Shown here piece by piece: positions 34,740 through 44,107 of a DNA stretch of 64,000 nt. How positions within the stretch are numbered: position 1 is the first letter of the stretch; the number at the start of each line of letters is the position of its first letter. This DNA is from Ardenticatenaceae bacterium (GTDB lineage Bacteria > Chloroflexota > Anaerolineae > Promineifilales > Promineifilaceae). The stretch spans positions 248,001 through 312,000 of the forward strand of contig JACKBN010000004.1 in NCBI GenBank assembly GCA_020634565.1. Direction: 5' to 3'. A program made the position numbers and the translations under genes. A model generated the notes under the pieces. That model worked only from the letters and a program-made list of their open reading frames with translations, did not search any database and was not told the origin of the DNA.

Positions 34740-36998
34740 ATGCAGCTAATCGATGGCCAGCTTCCCGAAGAAAAATTATGGCGTGCCCTGGTAATTTTAC
34801 CGCCTACCGAGCCGTTGGGCCGTGCCTGGCAGCTTGCTCTGGCTCTGGCACGCGCCAACAATGGGCAACTCATCGCCGGAATTTACGTGGCCGATATGAA
34901 TCCCGCGGCCCAAAAAGAGGCGCGGGCCAAAGCTGAAAAGATTCGCACCCAGGACCCCGAAGCGGAAGATATTTCGGTACTCATCATGACGGCGCCAAAT
35001 TTTGACAAGGCGCTGGCCAGGTTTGTTGAAGAAGCCGCCATTGATTTGCTGGTAGCCCACATAGATGGCCCAATTGCCTTTAACTTGAACCGCCTTTCCT
35101 GTGCGGTGGCGGCTCTTCGTGGCGACAATAAAGAGGTGGTGGGGGAAGAGGCCACCGCGCCGCGCAAAGATTTGGAACATATTGTGGTGCCCACTTCCGG
35201 TGGGCCAAACACGGCCCACGCCCTCACGTTTTTGCTGCCGCTGACGCATAAGGTGAAGGTAACGGCCGTTTACATCGCCCAGGAATATTTGCAAAATCAG
35301 GACGCGCTGGGAAATGCCCGCTTGCGTCAGCTCATGCAGTATGTGGATGCCAATGACCGCATTGAAACCAGGGTTGTCACCGCCCCGTCCGTAACGCAAG
35401 GCATTGTCGATCTGGCCAAAGAAGAATGCGATCTGGTCATCATCGGGGCCAGCCAGGAAAGCTCCATCGACAAGATTTTGTTTGGCGATATTCCGGCGGC
35501 CGTCGTACGCCAGAGCAATAAACCAGTGGTGATTGTGCGCCAGCCGCGCAGCCGCCTGGGCAGTTGGTGGGACAATGCCGCCTGGCGGCTGCGTCAATAC
35601 ATGCCCCGCATGGACATCAAAGATCGGGTAGATGCCTATACGCGCATCCGGCGCAGCGCCCGCCCCGATCTTGATTTCTACATGCTGATCTCGCTTTCTA
35701 CCATCATTGCCGCCCTCGGTTTGATTGTGAGCAGCCCCGCGGTGGTGATTGGGGCGATGCTGGTGGCCCCGCTCATGTCGCCTATGGTGGGTATTGGCCT
35801 GGCCGTGGTGCTGGGGGATGTGCGCTTCATCAGGCTATCGCTGGGGGCGGTGGTGCGCGGTGCCTTCCTGTCGATCTTTGTGGGTGCTTTGGCAGGGCTG
35901 TTAAGCATCAATCAGCCGGCTACGCCCGAGCTTTTGGCTCGCACCCAGCCTACGCTCATTGATCTGGCGATTGCCCTCTTTTCGGGTCTGGCTGGCGGCT
36001 ACGCGCTAGCCCGCTCTGATGCGGCGGGCGCGCTGCCAGGTGTGGCGATTGCGGCGGCTTTGGTGCCCCCGCTGGCCACGGTGGGCATCTCGCTGACGGC
36101 TGGGCGCTATGGGCAGGCATTTGGGGCCATGCTGCTCTTTACGGCCAACTTCGTGTCCATCAGCTCAGCCACGGCGTTGATGTTTCTGATTTTGGGTTTT
36201 CGTCCGACGGTGGCCCAAAAATCGCGCCGCACGGTGCAGGCGCGCAGCGGGCGGGTGGCGCTCATTTCGCTGGGAGTGGTCACGGCGCTGATTCTGGGCT
36301 TCACTTACCAATTGGCGCAGGAGCAGGCGCGTACTGCCACAATTAACGATGTGGTGGAGGAAAAGCTGATGGAAGTGGCTGGGGCGACGTTGAATGAACC
36401 GCCAACGGCCGTTTTCGATGGTGATTTGTTGACGCTGGACATTACGGCCCGGGCTACGACGCCTTTGACGCATCGTGAGGCGGAGGAGTTGCAGACGGCC
36501 ATCGGCGCGACGCTAAGAGATAAAGGCATTTTGGAGAGCCTGTCGCTGTTGGTAACTGTCATTGAGGTCACCCAGCTGGATCCGAAAGTGCCGCCTACGC
36601 TGACGGCCACGCCGGAACCCACGTTGACCTTTACGCCAGGCCCCACACCAACTTTCACTTCCACGCCAACGTTTACCCCTTCGCCGACACCCACCAATAC
36701 GGCCACGCCAACGGTGTTGCCCAGCGAAACACCCACGATTGTGCCCACCGCTACCGCGACGGCCACCGCAACAGCCACACCCACCGCTACCCCGCAAACG
36801 GCCGTTATCACCTACCCCTTTGGCACCAATTTCCGCGCTGCCCCCAGTTTAGACTCACTGGTGCTAGGCGTGCTGCCAGTGGATACGGTGGTCGTCCTGC
36901 TGGATGGTTTTGTGACGGCCGACGGATTTGAGTGGCAAGAAGTGCTGGTAGATGGGCAAATTGGTTGGCTTTCAGCCACGTTTTTGCAGGAACCCTAG
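34740..36998 (+). CDS. USP - DUF389 membrane - Thr/Pro linker - SH3 fusion protein
   Basis: 752 residues. Two UspA-like domains occupy about 15-125 and 145-265 (HIVVPTSGGPNTAHALTFLLPL, LVIIGASQESSIDKILFGDIPAAVV). A DUF389 membrane unit follows with about six spans (~310-525, VVIGAMLVAPLMSPMVGIGLA), then a soluble segment. Next comes a ~65-residue Thr/Pro-rich linker (about 616-680). A C-terminal SH3-like domain ends the protein (FRAAPSLDSLVLGVLPVDTVV, WQEVLVDGQIGWL). DUF389 proteins have no firmly assigned activity. The SH3 unit is probably extracytoplasmic. Two ACGGCCGT copies lie near the linker (36404 and 36798). Confidence 0.85.
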   Translation: MQLIDGQLPEEKLWRALVILPPTEPLGRAWQLALALARANNGQLIAGIYVADMNPAAQKEARAKAEKIRTQDPEAEDISVLIMTAPNFDKALARFVEEAAIDLLVAHIDGPIAFNLNRLSCAVAALRGDNKEVVGEEATAPRKDLEHIVVPTSGGPNTAHALTFLLPLTHKVKVTAVYIAQEYLQNQDALGNARLRQLMQYVDANDRIETRVVTAPSVTQGIVDLAKEECDLVIIGASQESSIDKILFGDIPAAVVRQSNKPVVIVRQPRSRLGSWWDNAAWRLRQYMPRMDIKDRVDAYTRIRRSARPDLDFYMLISLSTIIAALGLIVSSPAVVIGAMLVAPLMSPMVGIGLAVVLGDVRFIRLSLGAVVRGAFLSIFVGALAGLLSINQPATPELLARTQPTLIDLAIALFSGLAGGYALARSDAAGALPGVAIAAALVPPLATVGISLTAGRYGQAFGAMLLFTANFVSISSATALMFLILGFRPTVAQKSRRTVQARSGRVALISLGVVTALILGFTYQLAQEQARTATINDVVEEKLMEVAGATLNEPPTAVFDGDLLTLDITARATTPLTHREAEELQTAIGATLRDKGILESLSLLVTVIEVTQLDPKVPPTLTATPEPTLTFTPGPTPTFTSTPTFTPSPTPTNTATPTVLPSETPTIVPTATATATATATPTATPQTAVITYPFGTNFRAAPSLDSLVLGVLPVDTVVVLLDGFVTADGFEWQEVLVDGQIGWLSATFLQEP

Positions 36999-37044
36999 TT
37001 GTTTTTAGCCCAAAATTTTGTATAATCGCCTCCGCCTCAGATAT

Positions 37045-37117
<73 letters not shown>

Positions 37118-37123
37118 CTACTT

Positions 37124-37156
37124 AAAAAGTCGCTCGTTGTGGGCGGCTTTTTGTTT
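37124..37156 (+). terminator. Intrinsic terminator of tRNA-Lys
   Basis: AAAAAGTCGCTC (37124-37135) pairs, with G-T wobbles, with GGGCGGCTTTTT (37141-37152), followed by more T. It starts 6 bp after the tRNA. Confidence 0.8.
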
Positions 37157-37248
37157 TAAGTTAGGGTACCAAATGGCGAGTTGCCGGGCGCAAGTGGCAA
37201 GTAATTTAAAGAACTTGCACCCTGTAACTGGCAACCAAAAATAACATT

Positions 37249-37764
37249 TTGACTCAATCAGCTCACTCCAACATTATCCTGACCGGCTTTATGGGCACGG
37301 GTAAAACCACCGTGGGTAAACTGCTGGCGGCGCGGCTGCAACGGCCGTTCCTGGACACCGATGCCCTCATTGTAGAGCGAGACGGCCGTGCCATTGCCGA
37401 CATTTTTGCCCAGGATGGAGAAGCGGCATTTCGTGCCTTGGAGCGCACCGTGGCGCGGGAACTGGCCCAGCAGCAAGGGTTGATTATTGCCACCGGCGGG
37501 CGGCTGATGCTGGATGAGGCAAACGCGGCGGCCTTAAGCGCAACGGGGCGGGTGTTTTGCCTGACGGCCGTTCCCGAAACAATTTTGGTGCGGGTTCAGG
37601 GCAATGCGAAACGACCGTTGCTCAATGTGCCCAATCCGGCCCAGCGTATCGCCGAACTGCTGGCCGAACGCCGCGAGGGCTACGGCCGTTTCCCGCAAAT
37701 CAGCACCGATGGCAAAACGGCCGTGCAGGTCGTTGATGAAATTGTTTTAGCGGCTGGCGGTTAG
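37249..37764 (+). CDS. aroK: Shikimate kinase
   Basis: 171 residues, usual length. P-loop GFMGTGKTTVGKLLA, shikimate-binding FLDTDALIVERDG and FRALERTV, then IIATGGRLML (GGG motif altered to GGR) and the lid NAKRPLL. It phosphorylates shikimate using ATP. No ATG is available before the P-loop, so a TTG at 37249 is the likely start, without a clear ribosome site. aroB follows after 19 bp. Five ACGGCCGT copies in about 500 bp is the highest local density I saw in a gene this size. Confidence 0.9.
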   Translation: MTQSAHSNIILTGFMGTGKTTVGKLLAARLQRPFLDTDALIVERDGRAIADIFAQDGEAAFRALERTVARELAQQQGLIIATGGRLMLDEANAAALSATGRVFCLTAVPETILVRVQGNAKRPLLNVPNPAQRIAELLAERREGYGRFPQISTDGKTAVQVVDEIVLAAGG

Positions 37765-37783
37765 CCACTAGCCTCAAGGAGCA

Positions 37784-38863
37784 ATGATGAAAGCAGAACC
37801 AACTTGTCTCCCCGTCACCCATCCCACTGGCAGGTACGATGTGCTGGTCGGGGCCGATTTGCTGCCCCAGCTGGCCGAATTTGCCCAACTCCGCGGGCCA
37901 ATTGCCGTGATTACCGACAGCCACGTAGGGCCGCTGCACGCCAGCCGCCTGGGTGATGTGGCCTGCGTCGTCACCATGCCTGCGGGTGAGCAGCACAAAA
38001 CGCTGGCCACGGTGCACGCCATTTACGATGAGCTGCTGGCTGCGGGCATCGATCGGCAGGCGACCGTGGTGGCTTTGGGCGGCGGCGTGGTGGGCGATGT
38101 GGCGGGTTTTGTGGCCGCCACCTTCATGCGCGGCGTTGATTTTGTGCAGTGCCCCACCAGCTTGCTGGCGATGGTGGATGCCAGTGTGGGCGGCAAAACG
38201 GGCGTGGACCTGCCCCAGGGTAAAAATCTGGTGGGGGCGTTTAAACAGCCAACGGCCGTTCTCGCCGATGTCTCCACCCTGCAAACCTTGCCCGCAGAAG
38301 AATTTGCCGCTGGCATGGCTGAGGTTGTCAAGCATGGGCTTATCAGCAATCCGGATTTGTTTGGCAAATTAGAGAGTGGCGATTGGCAGTTAAATCGAGA
38401 ATCATCACTTTCCGAACTCCAGACGCTGGTGGCCACGGCCATTGAGGTCAAGCGTAATGTGGTGCAGGAAGATCCGTTTGAACACGGACGACGCGCCACG
38501 CTCAATCTGGGGCATACCTTTGGCCATGCCGTGGAGCAGGTAAGCGGCTATCGCGTGCGGCACGGCGAAGGCGTGGCGATGGGCCTGGTCGCAGCCGCCA
38601 ATTTGGCTGCTCGTTTGGAATATTGCGATCCGGCGCTGCAAGGGCGGATTGAAGCGGTGCTGCAAGCGCAGTCGCTGCCCATTCGCATTCCCGCCGCGTA
38701 CGAACCGGCTGCTATTTACCAGGCGATGTTCAGCGATAAGAAGAAGGCCGGGGGCAAGCTGCGCTTTATTTTGCCGCGAGACGTGGGCGATGTGTTTATT
38801 GAAAAAGATGTGGCGGAAGCGGATGTGTTGGCGGCGATTACGGCCGTTCAAGCCACCAATTAG
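37784..38863 (+). CDS. aroB: 3-dehydroquinate synthase
   Basis: 359 residues, family-typical. NAD-binding VALGGGVVGDVAGFVAATFMRGV, SLLAMVDASVGGKTGVDLPQGKNLVGAF, zinc-site HGEGVAMG and LNLGHTFGHAVE. It makes 3-dehydroquinate from DAHP, step two of the shikimate pathway, and is paired with aroK as in many bacteria. AAGGAG lies just before ATG 37784; the adjacent second ATG at 37787 is equally possible. Confidence 0.95.
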   Translation: MMKAEPTCLPVTHPTGRYDVLVGADLLPQLAEFAQLRGPIAVITDSHVGPLHASRLGDVACVVTMPAGEQHKTLATVHAIYDELLAAGIDRQATVVALGGGVVGDVAGFVAATFMRGVDFVQCPTSLLAMVDASVGGKTGVDLPQGKNLVGAFKQPTAVLADVSTLQTLPAEEFAAGMAEVVKHGLISNPDLFGKLESGDWQLNRESSLSELQTLVATAIEVKRNVVQEDPFEHGRRATLNLGHTFGHAVEQVSGYRVRHGEGVAMGLVAAANLAARLEYCDPALQGRIEAVLQAQSLPIRIPAAYEPAAIYQAMFSDKKKAGGKLRFILPRDVGDVFIEKDVAEADVLAAITAVQATN

Positions 38864-38916
38864 CCACAGGCAATTTACTCTGGCAAAAGGGCAAATTTTG
38901 TTTATTGAACTTCCTC

Positions 38917-38944
38917 TTTACAATAACCCCTTTTTTGATATAAT
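38917..38944 (+). promoter_or_regulatory. greA promoter
   Basis: TTTACA (38917-38922), 16-bp spacer, TATAAT (38939-38944). Transcription should start near 38951, about 120 bp before greA. Confidence 0.7.
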
Positions 38945-38962
38945 TTTTCGCCTGACACAAAT

Positions 38963-38984
38963 ACCGCTGTTTACAGCGGTTTTT
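38963..38984 (+). terminator. Terminator-like hairpin in the greA leader
   Basis: ACCGCTGT (38963-38970) pairs with ACAGCGGT (38973-38980) and is followed by TTTTT. It lies only ~12 nt after the predicted transcription start and ~90 bp before greA, so early termination or attenuation is possible. A terminator for aroB would more naturally lie upstream of the promoter. Confidence 0.65.
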
Positions 38985-39072
38985 GCCGTCTAAGGCGACA
39001 TCGTGGCATTTTACGCAGCATCTGCCTAAAAAATAAAATTTTTCAGATCAACGATCTGTTTAGGGGTAAACG

Positions 39073-39558
39073 ATGACTTTAATGAAGCCTCACCTGCTTA
39101 CACAAGAAGGTTTAAACAAGTTAACAGCAGAGTTGGACAACCTGCGCACCGAAGGCCGCGAGAAGGTCGCCGATCGGCTGCACCGGGCATTTCAGGATGG
39201 ACAGGATGATGATTTTGTAGAAAACGCCGAGCTGGAAGCTGCCCGTAATGAGCAAGCTTTTCTGGAAGGTCGTATTCAGGAGTTGGAAGACATCCTGAAA
39301 AATTACCAAATCATTGATGACAAGGGTGGCCCGCATGACGCCGTGCGCGTCGGGGATTGGGTAACCGTTTCTGAAGAAGGGTTTGACGACGAAGAGCGCT
39401 ACCATCTGGTAGGCGCTGCCGAAGCGGATCCTGCCGCCGGGCGTATTTCCAACGAGAGCCCGCTGGGCGTTGCTTTGCTGGGCGCAAAGGTTGGCCAGAT
39501 GGTACGTGTCAATGCCCCCAACGGGGTTTTGGAATTTCGTGTCGTCAAGATTGGGTAA
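39073..39558 (+). CDS. greA: Transcription elongation factor GreA
   Basis: 161 residues. N-terminal coiled coil (LTQEGLNKLTAELDNLRTEGREKVADRL) with acidic tip residues in QDDDFVENAELEAARNEQ, then a C-terminal FKBP-like domain (GDWVTVS...SPLGVALLGAKVGQMVRVNAPNG). It stimulates transcript cleavage in backtracked RNA polymerase. The tip is QDGQDDDF, close to the usual GDLSENAEY area. AGGGG upstream fits the ATG. Its own promoter and terminator flank it. Confidence 0.92.
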   Translation: MTLMKPHLLTQEGLNKLTAELDNLRTEGREKVADRLHRAFQDGQDDDFVENAELEAARNEQAFLEGRIQELEDILKNYQIIDDKGGPHDAVRVGDWVTVSEEGFDDEERYHLVGAAEADPAAGRISNESPLGVALLGAKVGQMVRVNAPNGVLEFRVVKIG

Positions 39559-39597
39559 CGGCTACAGGCGTTACCCGGCAACTGTTTGATTTTTGAG

Positions 39598-39624
39598 GCC
39601 CGTGGATAACACGGGCTTTTTTTT
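39598..39624 (+). terminator. Intrinsic terminator after greA
   Basis: GCCCGTG (39598-39604) pairs with CACGGGC (39610-39616), followed by eight T. Confidence 0.9.
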
Positions 39625-39670
39625 GATTTATATAAAAATCCACAGATTTCACAGATTACGCAGATTAATA

Positions 39671-39716
39671 TCTCCGTGAAACTCTGTTCTTCTCTGTGCA
39701 ACTCTGTGTTCCGCTT
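39671..39716. repeat. CTCCGTGAAACTCTG-type intergenic repeat
   Basis: Degenerate tandem of CTCTGTG units upstream of lysS, related to the fragments at 5930-5968 and 13796-13884. Confidence 0.5.
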
Positions 39717-39740
39717 TTACTTTCATCATAGGAGAAGGGC

Positions 39741-41267
39741 ATGTCTTGGGAACCAACACCGCTAGAAGAAAAACGTCTGGAGAAATTAGCCGAGCTGCGG
39801 GAGGCAGGCATTGAGCCATACCCGTTACGCGTGGAGCGGACGCATACCAGCGCTGAAGCAATTGCTGCCTTTGCAAAGGCCGAATCAGAAGGTGAGGATG
39901 CCCCTGAAATCGAGGCGACGCTGACTGGCCGCATTGTGAGCAGCCGCGACATGGGGAAAACGGTGTTTGTCCACATTGAGGATGGATACGGCCGTATCCA
40001 ACTCTTTGTCCGGCGCGAGGCTATCGGTGAAGAATCCCACCGCATCTTCCGCAAGCTGCTCGATTTGGGTGACTTTGTCCAGGCAACTGGCGTGTTGTTC
40101 CGCACCCGCTCTGGTGAGGTGAGCCTGCGCGTCAGCGAGTGGAAGCTGCTGGCCAAAGCGGTCAGCCCGCTGCCGGTGGTGAAAGAGCAGGAAGTGGATG
40201 GCGAAATTGTGCGCCACAACGCGTTCAGTGATGTGGAAGAACGCTACCGCCAGCGCTACGCCGATCTGGCAGTGAATCCTGAGGTGCGTGAGGTGTTCAA
40301 AATCCGTGCCAAGGTGATTTCTGCGTTGCGTCGCTACTTTGAAGATCATGACTTTCTAGAGGTGGAAACCCCGGTTTTACAACCTTTGTACGGCGGGGCG
40401 GCGGCACGGCCGTTTACCACCCATCATAACCAGCTCAAACAAGAATTGTACCTGCGCATTTCCTTTGAGCTGTACCTCAAACGACTGCTGGTGGGTGGCA
40501 TCGAGCGCGTCTATGAAATTGGGCGTGACTTCCGCAACGAGGGCGTTAGCTTCAAGCACAACCCCGAATTTACCATGCTGGAATTTTACGCCGCCTACTG
40601 GGATTATCACAACGTGATGGACTTCACCGAAGGGATGGTGAAATACGTGGCTCAGCACGTTTGGGGCAAAACAGAAATCACCTACCAGGGTGAGACGGTC
40701 GAACTGGGCGGCACTTGGCCCCGCGTGACCATGCGCGACGCCATCAAGCAGTTTGCCGAAATCGACTATATGGAGCATCCCGACGCTGACAGCCTGGCTA
40801 AAGCGATTCGTGAAGCAGGTGGGCACGCGCCAGCGGGAGCCAGTTGGGGCAAGTTGATCGATGGCTTGTTTGGCGACTACGTAGAGCCAAAACTGATCCA
40901 GCCCACCATCATCACCACTTACCCGCGCGACATTTCGCCGCTGGCCAAAGCAATTCCGGGCGACCCCAAACATGTGGAGCGGTTTGAATTTTTCATCGCT
41001 GGCATGGAGATGGGCAACGCCTTCACCGAGCTGAACGACCCGCTGGACCAGCAGAAACGATTTGAAGATTTGCAGAAGCTGTATGCCAAAGACGACGACG
41101 AGATCAACCCCATTGATGAAGATTATCTGCGGGCCATGCGCTACGGCATGCCGCCCAACGGCGGTTTTGGCGTGGGTGTGGACCGGCTGGTGATGCTCAT
41201 GGCCGACAAAGCCACCATTCGCGAGGTGCTGCTCTTCCCCCACCTCCGCGAACGCGACGAGGGTTAA
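39741..41267 (+). CDS. lysS: Lysyl-tRNA synthetase (class II)
   Basis: 508 residues. N-terminal OB-fold (about 55-150: LTGRIVSSRDMGKTVFVHIEDG), then the class II core: motif 1 around DHDFLEVETPVLQP, motif 2 YEIGRDFRNEGVSFKHNPEFTMLEFY, motif 3 GFGVGVDRLVMLM. It charges tRNA-Lys, whose gene lies 2.7 kb upstream. The HHNQLK segment follows TPVLQPLYGGAAARPF. AGGAGAAGGGC precedes the ATG. No T-box is visible upstream, unlike serS in this window. Confidence 0.96.
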   Translation: MSWEPTPLEEKRLEKLAELREAGIEPYPLRVERTHTSAEAIAAFAKAESEGEDAPEIEATLTGRIVSSRDMGKTVFVHIEDGYGRIQLFVRREAIGEESHRIFRKLLDLGDFVQATGVLFRTRSGEVSLRVSEWKLLAKAVSPLPVVKEQEVDGEIVRHNAFSDVEERYRQRYADLAVNPEVREVFKIRAKVISALRRYFEDHDFLEVETPVLQPLYGGAAARPFTTHHNQLKQELYLRISFELYLKRLLVGGIERVYEIGRDFRNEGVSFKHNPEFTMLEFYAAYWDYHNVMDFTEGMVKYVAQHVWGKTEITYQGETVELGGTWPRVTMRDAIKQFAEIDYMEHPDADSLAKAIREAGGHAPAGASWGKLIDGLFGDYVEPKLIQPTIITTYPRDISPLAKAIPGDPKHVERFEFFIAGMEMGNAFTELNDPLDQQKRFEDLQKLYAKDDDEINPIDEDYLRAMRYGMPPNGGFGVGVDRLVMLMADKATIREVLLFPHLRERDEG

Positions 41268-41308
41268 CTCAAACCAACTAGGTCTTCATGAGTAAGTAGG
41301 CATAATCA

Positions 41309-41857
41309 ATGTCGGCAGACCAGGAAACCAATGCTGCCTTTCTGGTAACAGAAACGGCATCAGGTACCAACATCGAAATCTTGACCCATCCAGATTTCCC
41401 TCTTGGCGGTTTTTTGCTGGAGATTTTTCTGTGGAACTTTGCCCTGTTGGTGTTGGTGATTCTTGTAAATTCTGGTTGGTTTTGTTGGACTCTTTACTTT
41501 TTTGCAGCCACATTTGGTTCCCTCGGTTTGTTGGTTTGGAACTACTGGTCAAAAGTGACTCTAGAACTGACTTCTAAATCTCTCAGAATTCAGCGTTTCG
41601 TGTTTTCATCCCGTCCAGGAATCCAGAGCTATCAAAAAAATGAAGTGGCAAATCTACACGTTATTCAATCAGATGGAAAACGTGCTCTATTTGAAGGCGT
41701 TCCTGGCTTGAGGCTGTTTTCTTTGGGAAGTCAAGGAATGATTGGATTTGAAACACCGCAGGGAATGATGGTTCGGTTTGGCTGGGGGCTGAACCATTCC
41801 CAGGCCGAAGAGATTGTTGCCATCATTAACAGTTGGCTTCAGAAATCACCAGAGTGA
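41309..41857 (+). CDS. Hypothetical membrane protein with PH-like region
   Basis: 182 residues. Two close membrane spans (about 35-55 and 60-80) followed by a beta-rich segment (VTLELTSKSLRIQRFVFSSRPG, LHVIQSDGKRALFEGV) that looks like a bacterial PH-type domain. Base composition is more AT-rich than its neighbours, and there is no ACGGCCGT in it; the gap without the octamer runs from 40407 to 43142. This may reflect later acquisition. Function unknown. Confidence 0.6.
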   Translation: MSADQETNAAFLVTETASGTNIEILTHPDFPLGGFLLEIFLWNFALLVLVILVNSGWFCWTLYFFAATFGSLGLLVWNYWSKVTLELTSKSLRIQRFVFSSRPGIQSYQKNEVANLHVIQSDGKRALFEGVPGLRLFSLGSQGMIGFETPQGMMVRFGWGLNHSQAEEIVAIINSWLQKSPE

Positions 41858-41962
41858 CCGCGTTCGTTTGCTTAGGTAAAAGCCAAATGTGCGTTAGTTC
41901 GAAATCCTTTTGGCTTTTACCCGGTGTGGCAGCGGCTCAATCAGCCGTTGCCAGAGTACGTT

Positions 41963-44107
41963 TCACTTATTGACCAGCGGCAGAAACGTTTGGGTTACAT
42001 CCCCATTGGCAATTTCAAACAGCGTAATGGAGTCGGCCGGGAAGGTGGCGCTAAAGCCATCGGCGGGCACGACGACGGTGGGCTGCTGCGTAATTTGGCT
42101 GAGGTTGCTGCTGGCGTACTGATAAATTTCGGCCGTACCGCCCACAAAGCCGTTCAGCGTGATGTTGCTGGTAAGCGGCTGGCCACTTTTGTTCACCACC
42201 ATGATGGTGAGCGCCAGGTCGCTGCTGCGCCGCGCGGCAAAGACGGATAGCTGATCTACATTGCTGCTGCTGGCGGGCAGGCTGAGGTTGCCAAAGGCGG
42301 AACCGCTGCCATCGTAGTTGAGGTACATGCGGAAGGCAAAGGCGCCGGGGTCGGAATTGGCCGGGGGTGCCCAAAGGGTGGCCAGGTCCACCTGCTGCTG
42401 GCCAAAGATGCCCAACACATCGGCCTGAGCCAGTGCCCCATTGATATGTTCTAATCCACCCCAATTGTATTCGGTGATGGCGAGTTTGGTGCCAGGGTAG
42501 TAGGTGTTGACCCAGTCGTGCATGCGCGGAATGAGTTCAACTGGTTCATTGATCCAGCTTTCATCCACGTAGGTGGGGTCCCACAAAGCGCGGGTGGAGC
42601 GCAGCCGCAGTGCCTGGGTGGCGTCACCGCCTGCCGTGCTGAGGGCAACACCGCTTTGCTGCGGGTAAAAGTGCAGGTCCAGATAATCGAGCAGACGGGT
42701 GCCGTTGTTTTGTTCGTAGGTGGCCAATTGTTGCAAATACCATTCCACCAGGGGCATATCGCCATGCGCCAGCCGATCGGGCGGATTGAGCCAGAATGAA
42801 CCGCCAGAGGCTACATCGGCGGCGGAGTAGAAGTAGGCGGTCCAACCCCACAGAACGGGGCCGAGGGTGTTGGCGCTGGGATCGGCTTGCTTGATGGCGG
42901 CGGCATAGGCGACGGTGCGGGCCAACAGCTCGTCGTAGGTGAGCGGATCGGGGTAGACGTCGCGGTGGGTGCTGTTCCAGAGCATCGGCTCGTTGTCGAG
43001 GGCGTAGTAAGGGACGCCGCCGTTGGCTGCCGTGCCAAACTCGTTGGTAAGGTGAGTAACCCATTCATTGACCCAACTTTCGTCGATGGCTGTGCTGGTA
43101 AGTGTGGGATCGTTGCCGGTGATGGGCGTGCCGTCTGGGAAACGGCCGTTGCCGCAGTTCCAGTTGCCATCAAACGCCTGCTGGTTGGGATAAATTGATT
43201 GCGGAAAGCCACAATCGCGATCGTTGGTCAGGCGGCGATTGGGCGTCCAGCCAATCAGCGGCATGGTGACAATGGAGCGGGTGCCGGCGCTGTTGTTGGC
43301 CTGCACAAACTCATCCAGACCCGTGACAGTGAGATCATTATCCCCGTCCGGCACGTTCATGAAAAACCAGTCGCTGGCCCGGTTAGAGACGTCAATTTTC
43401 CAGTTGTAGCGCGTGGTGGCGTTGCCGCCCCAGCGGCTGACCGGCAAGCCCACTTCGTTGGCAAAGGTGTTGTCGGCGAAGTTGATGCCGTAAATGTCGG
43501 GGCTGATGGTGTGGGAAACGGTGGTGGTGTCGATGGTGAGGGCGGGACCGGTGCCGGGCGGGACGGGGGTGCCGCCGCCGTCGGCCTCTACAAGCTGAAC
43601 GTCATCGAGGTAATAAACTGGCTGGGACGCCCCTGAGGCTTCTTGCAGGACGATGCCGGTTACGGTGCCGTTAGACAGGCCCAGATCGCTCATGGAAACT
43701 TCAACCTGGGTCCAGCTGTTGGCGGTGGTGGTGACGGCTATGGGCGATTCAATGATCGCCAGGGAGCCATCGCGCAGCTTGAGGCTGAGCTGGTGACCGC
43801 CGGTTGTGCCGCCATGAATCCAGAAGGTGACGGCGTTGTAATCGGCCGTGCTGAAGGAGGTGTTGCTTTGCAGCGATAGTCCGGCCCAGGCGGCGGTGTG
43901 GGTGACGCTCATGGCGTTGCTGCCGGCGTGGACAGGCGAACTGGCGTTGAAGGCAACGGCCGTATCCCACGACCAATTTTGCCAATTTGCGGCGAGAGCA
44001 TCGTCGTAGATGATGAGGTTGGCGGTGGGCTGTGCGGCCAGGGAAAGAATGGGAATCAGGAAAAGGGCCAATACGATCATTGTTTTCCACACAAAACGCT
44101 TTTTCAT
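41963..44107 (-). CDS. Secreted GH44-family glycoside hydrolase with N-terminal CBM
   Basis: About 714 residues. Signal peptide (VLALFLIPILSLAAQP), an N-terminal beta-sandwich carbohydrate-binding-like domain (about 30-170), a short Gly/Pro linker, then a GH44-type catalytic domain (INFADNTFANEVGLPVSRWGGNATTRYNW, acid/base Glu in LDNEPMLWN, nucleophile Glu in ITEYNWGG). GH44 enzymes are endoglucanases/xyloglucanases. A C-terminal beta domain follows, and the protein ends TFLPLVNK. AAAGGAG precedes ATG 44107; the longer in-frame start lacks a signal peptide at its tip. Confidence 0.85.
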   Translation of the reverse strand: MKKRFVWKTMIVLALFLIPILSLAAQPTANLIIYDDALAANWQNWSWDTAVAFNASSPVHAGSNAMSVTHTAAWAGLSLQSNTSFSTADYNAVTFWIHGGTTGGHQLSLKLRDGSLAIIESPIAVTTTANSWTQVEVSMSDLGLSNGTVTGIVLQEASGASQPVYYLDDVQLVEADGGGTPVPPGTGPALTIDTTTVSHTISPDIYGINFADNTFANEVGLPVSRWGGNATTRYNWKIDVSNRASDWFFMNVPDGDNDLTVTGLDEFVQANNSAGTRSIVTMPLIGWTPNRRLTNDRDCGFPQSIYPNQQAFDGNWNCGNGRFPDGTPITGNDPTLTSTAIDESWVNEWVTHLTNEFGTAANGGVPYYALDNEPMLWNSTHRDVYPDPLTYDELLARTVAYAAAIKQADPSANTLGPVLWGWTAYFYSAADVASGGSFWLNPPDRLAHGDMPLVEWYLQQLATYEQNNGTRLLDYLDLHFYPQQSGVALSTAGGDATQALRLRSTRALWDPTYVDESWINEPVELIPRMHDWVNTYYPGTKLAITEYNWGGLEHINGALAQADVLGIFGQQQVDLATLWAPPANSDPGAFAFRMYLNYDGSGSAFGNLSLPASSSNVDQLSVFAARRSSDLALTIMVVNKSGQPLTSNITLNGFVGGTAEIYQYASSNLSQITQQPTVVVPADGFSATFPADSITLFEIANGDVTQTFLPLVNK

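Noticed and set aside
36305..36811. Val/Gly-rich open frame opposite the DUF389 fusion gene
   Set aside because: It is the antisense of the low-complexity Thr/Pro linker and lacks any start signal.
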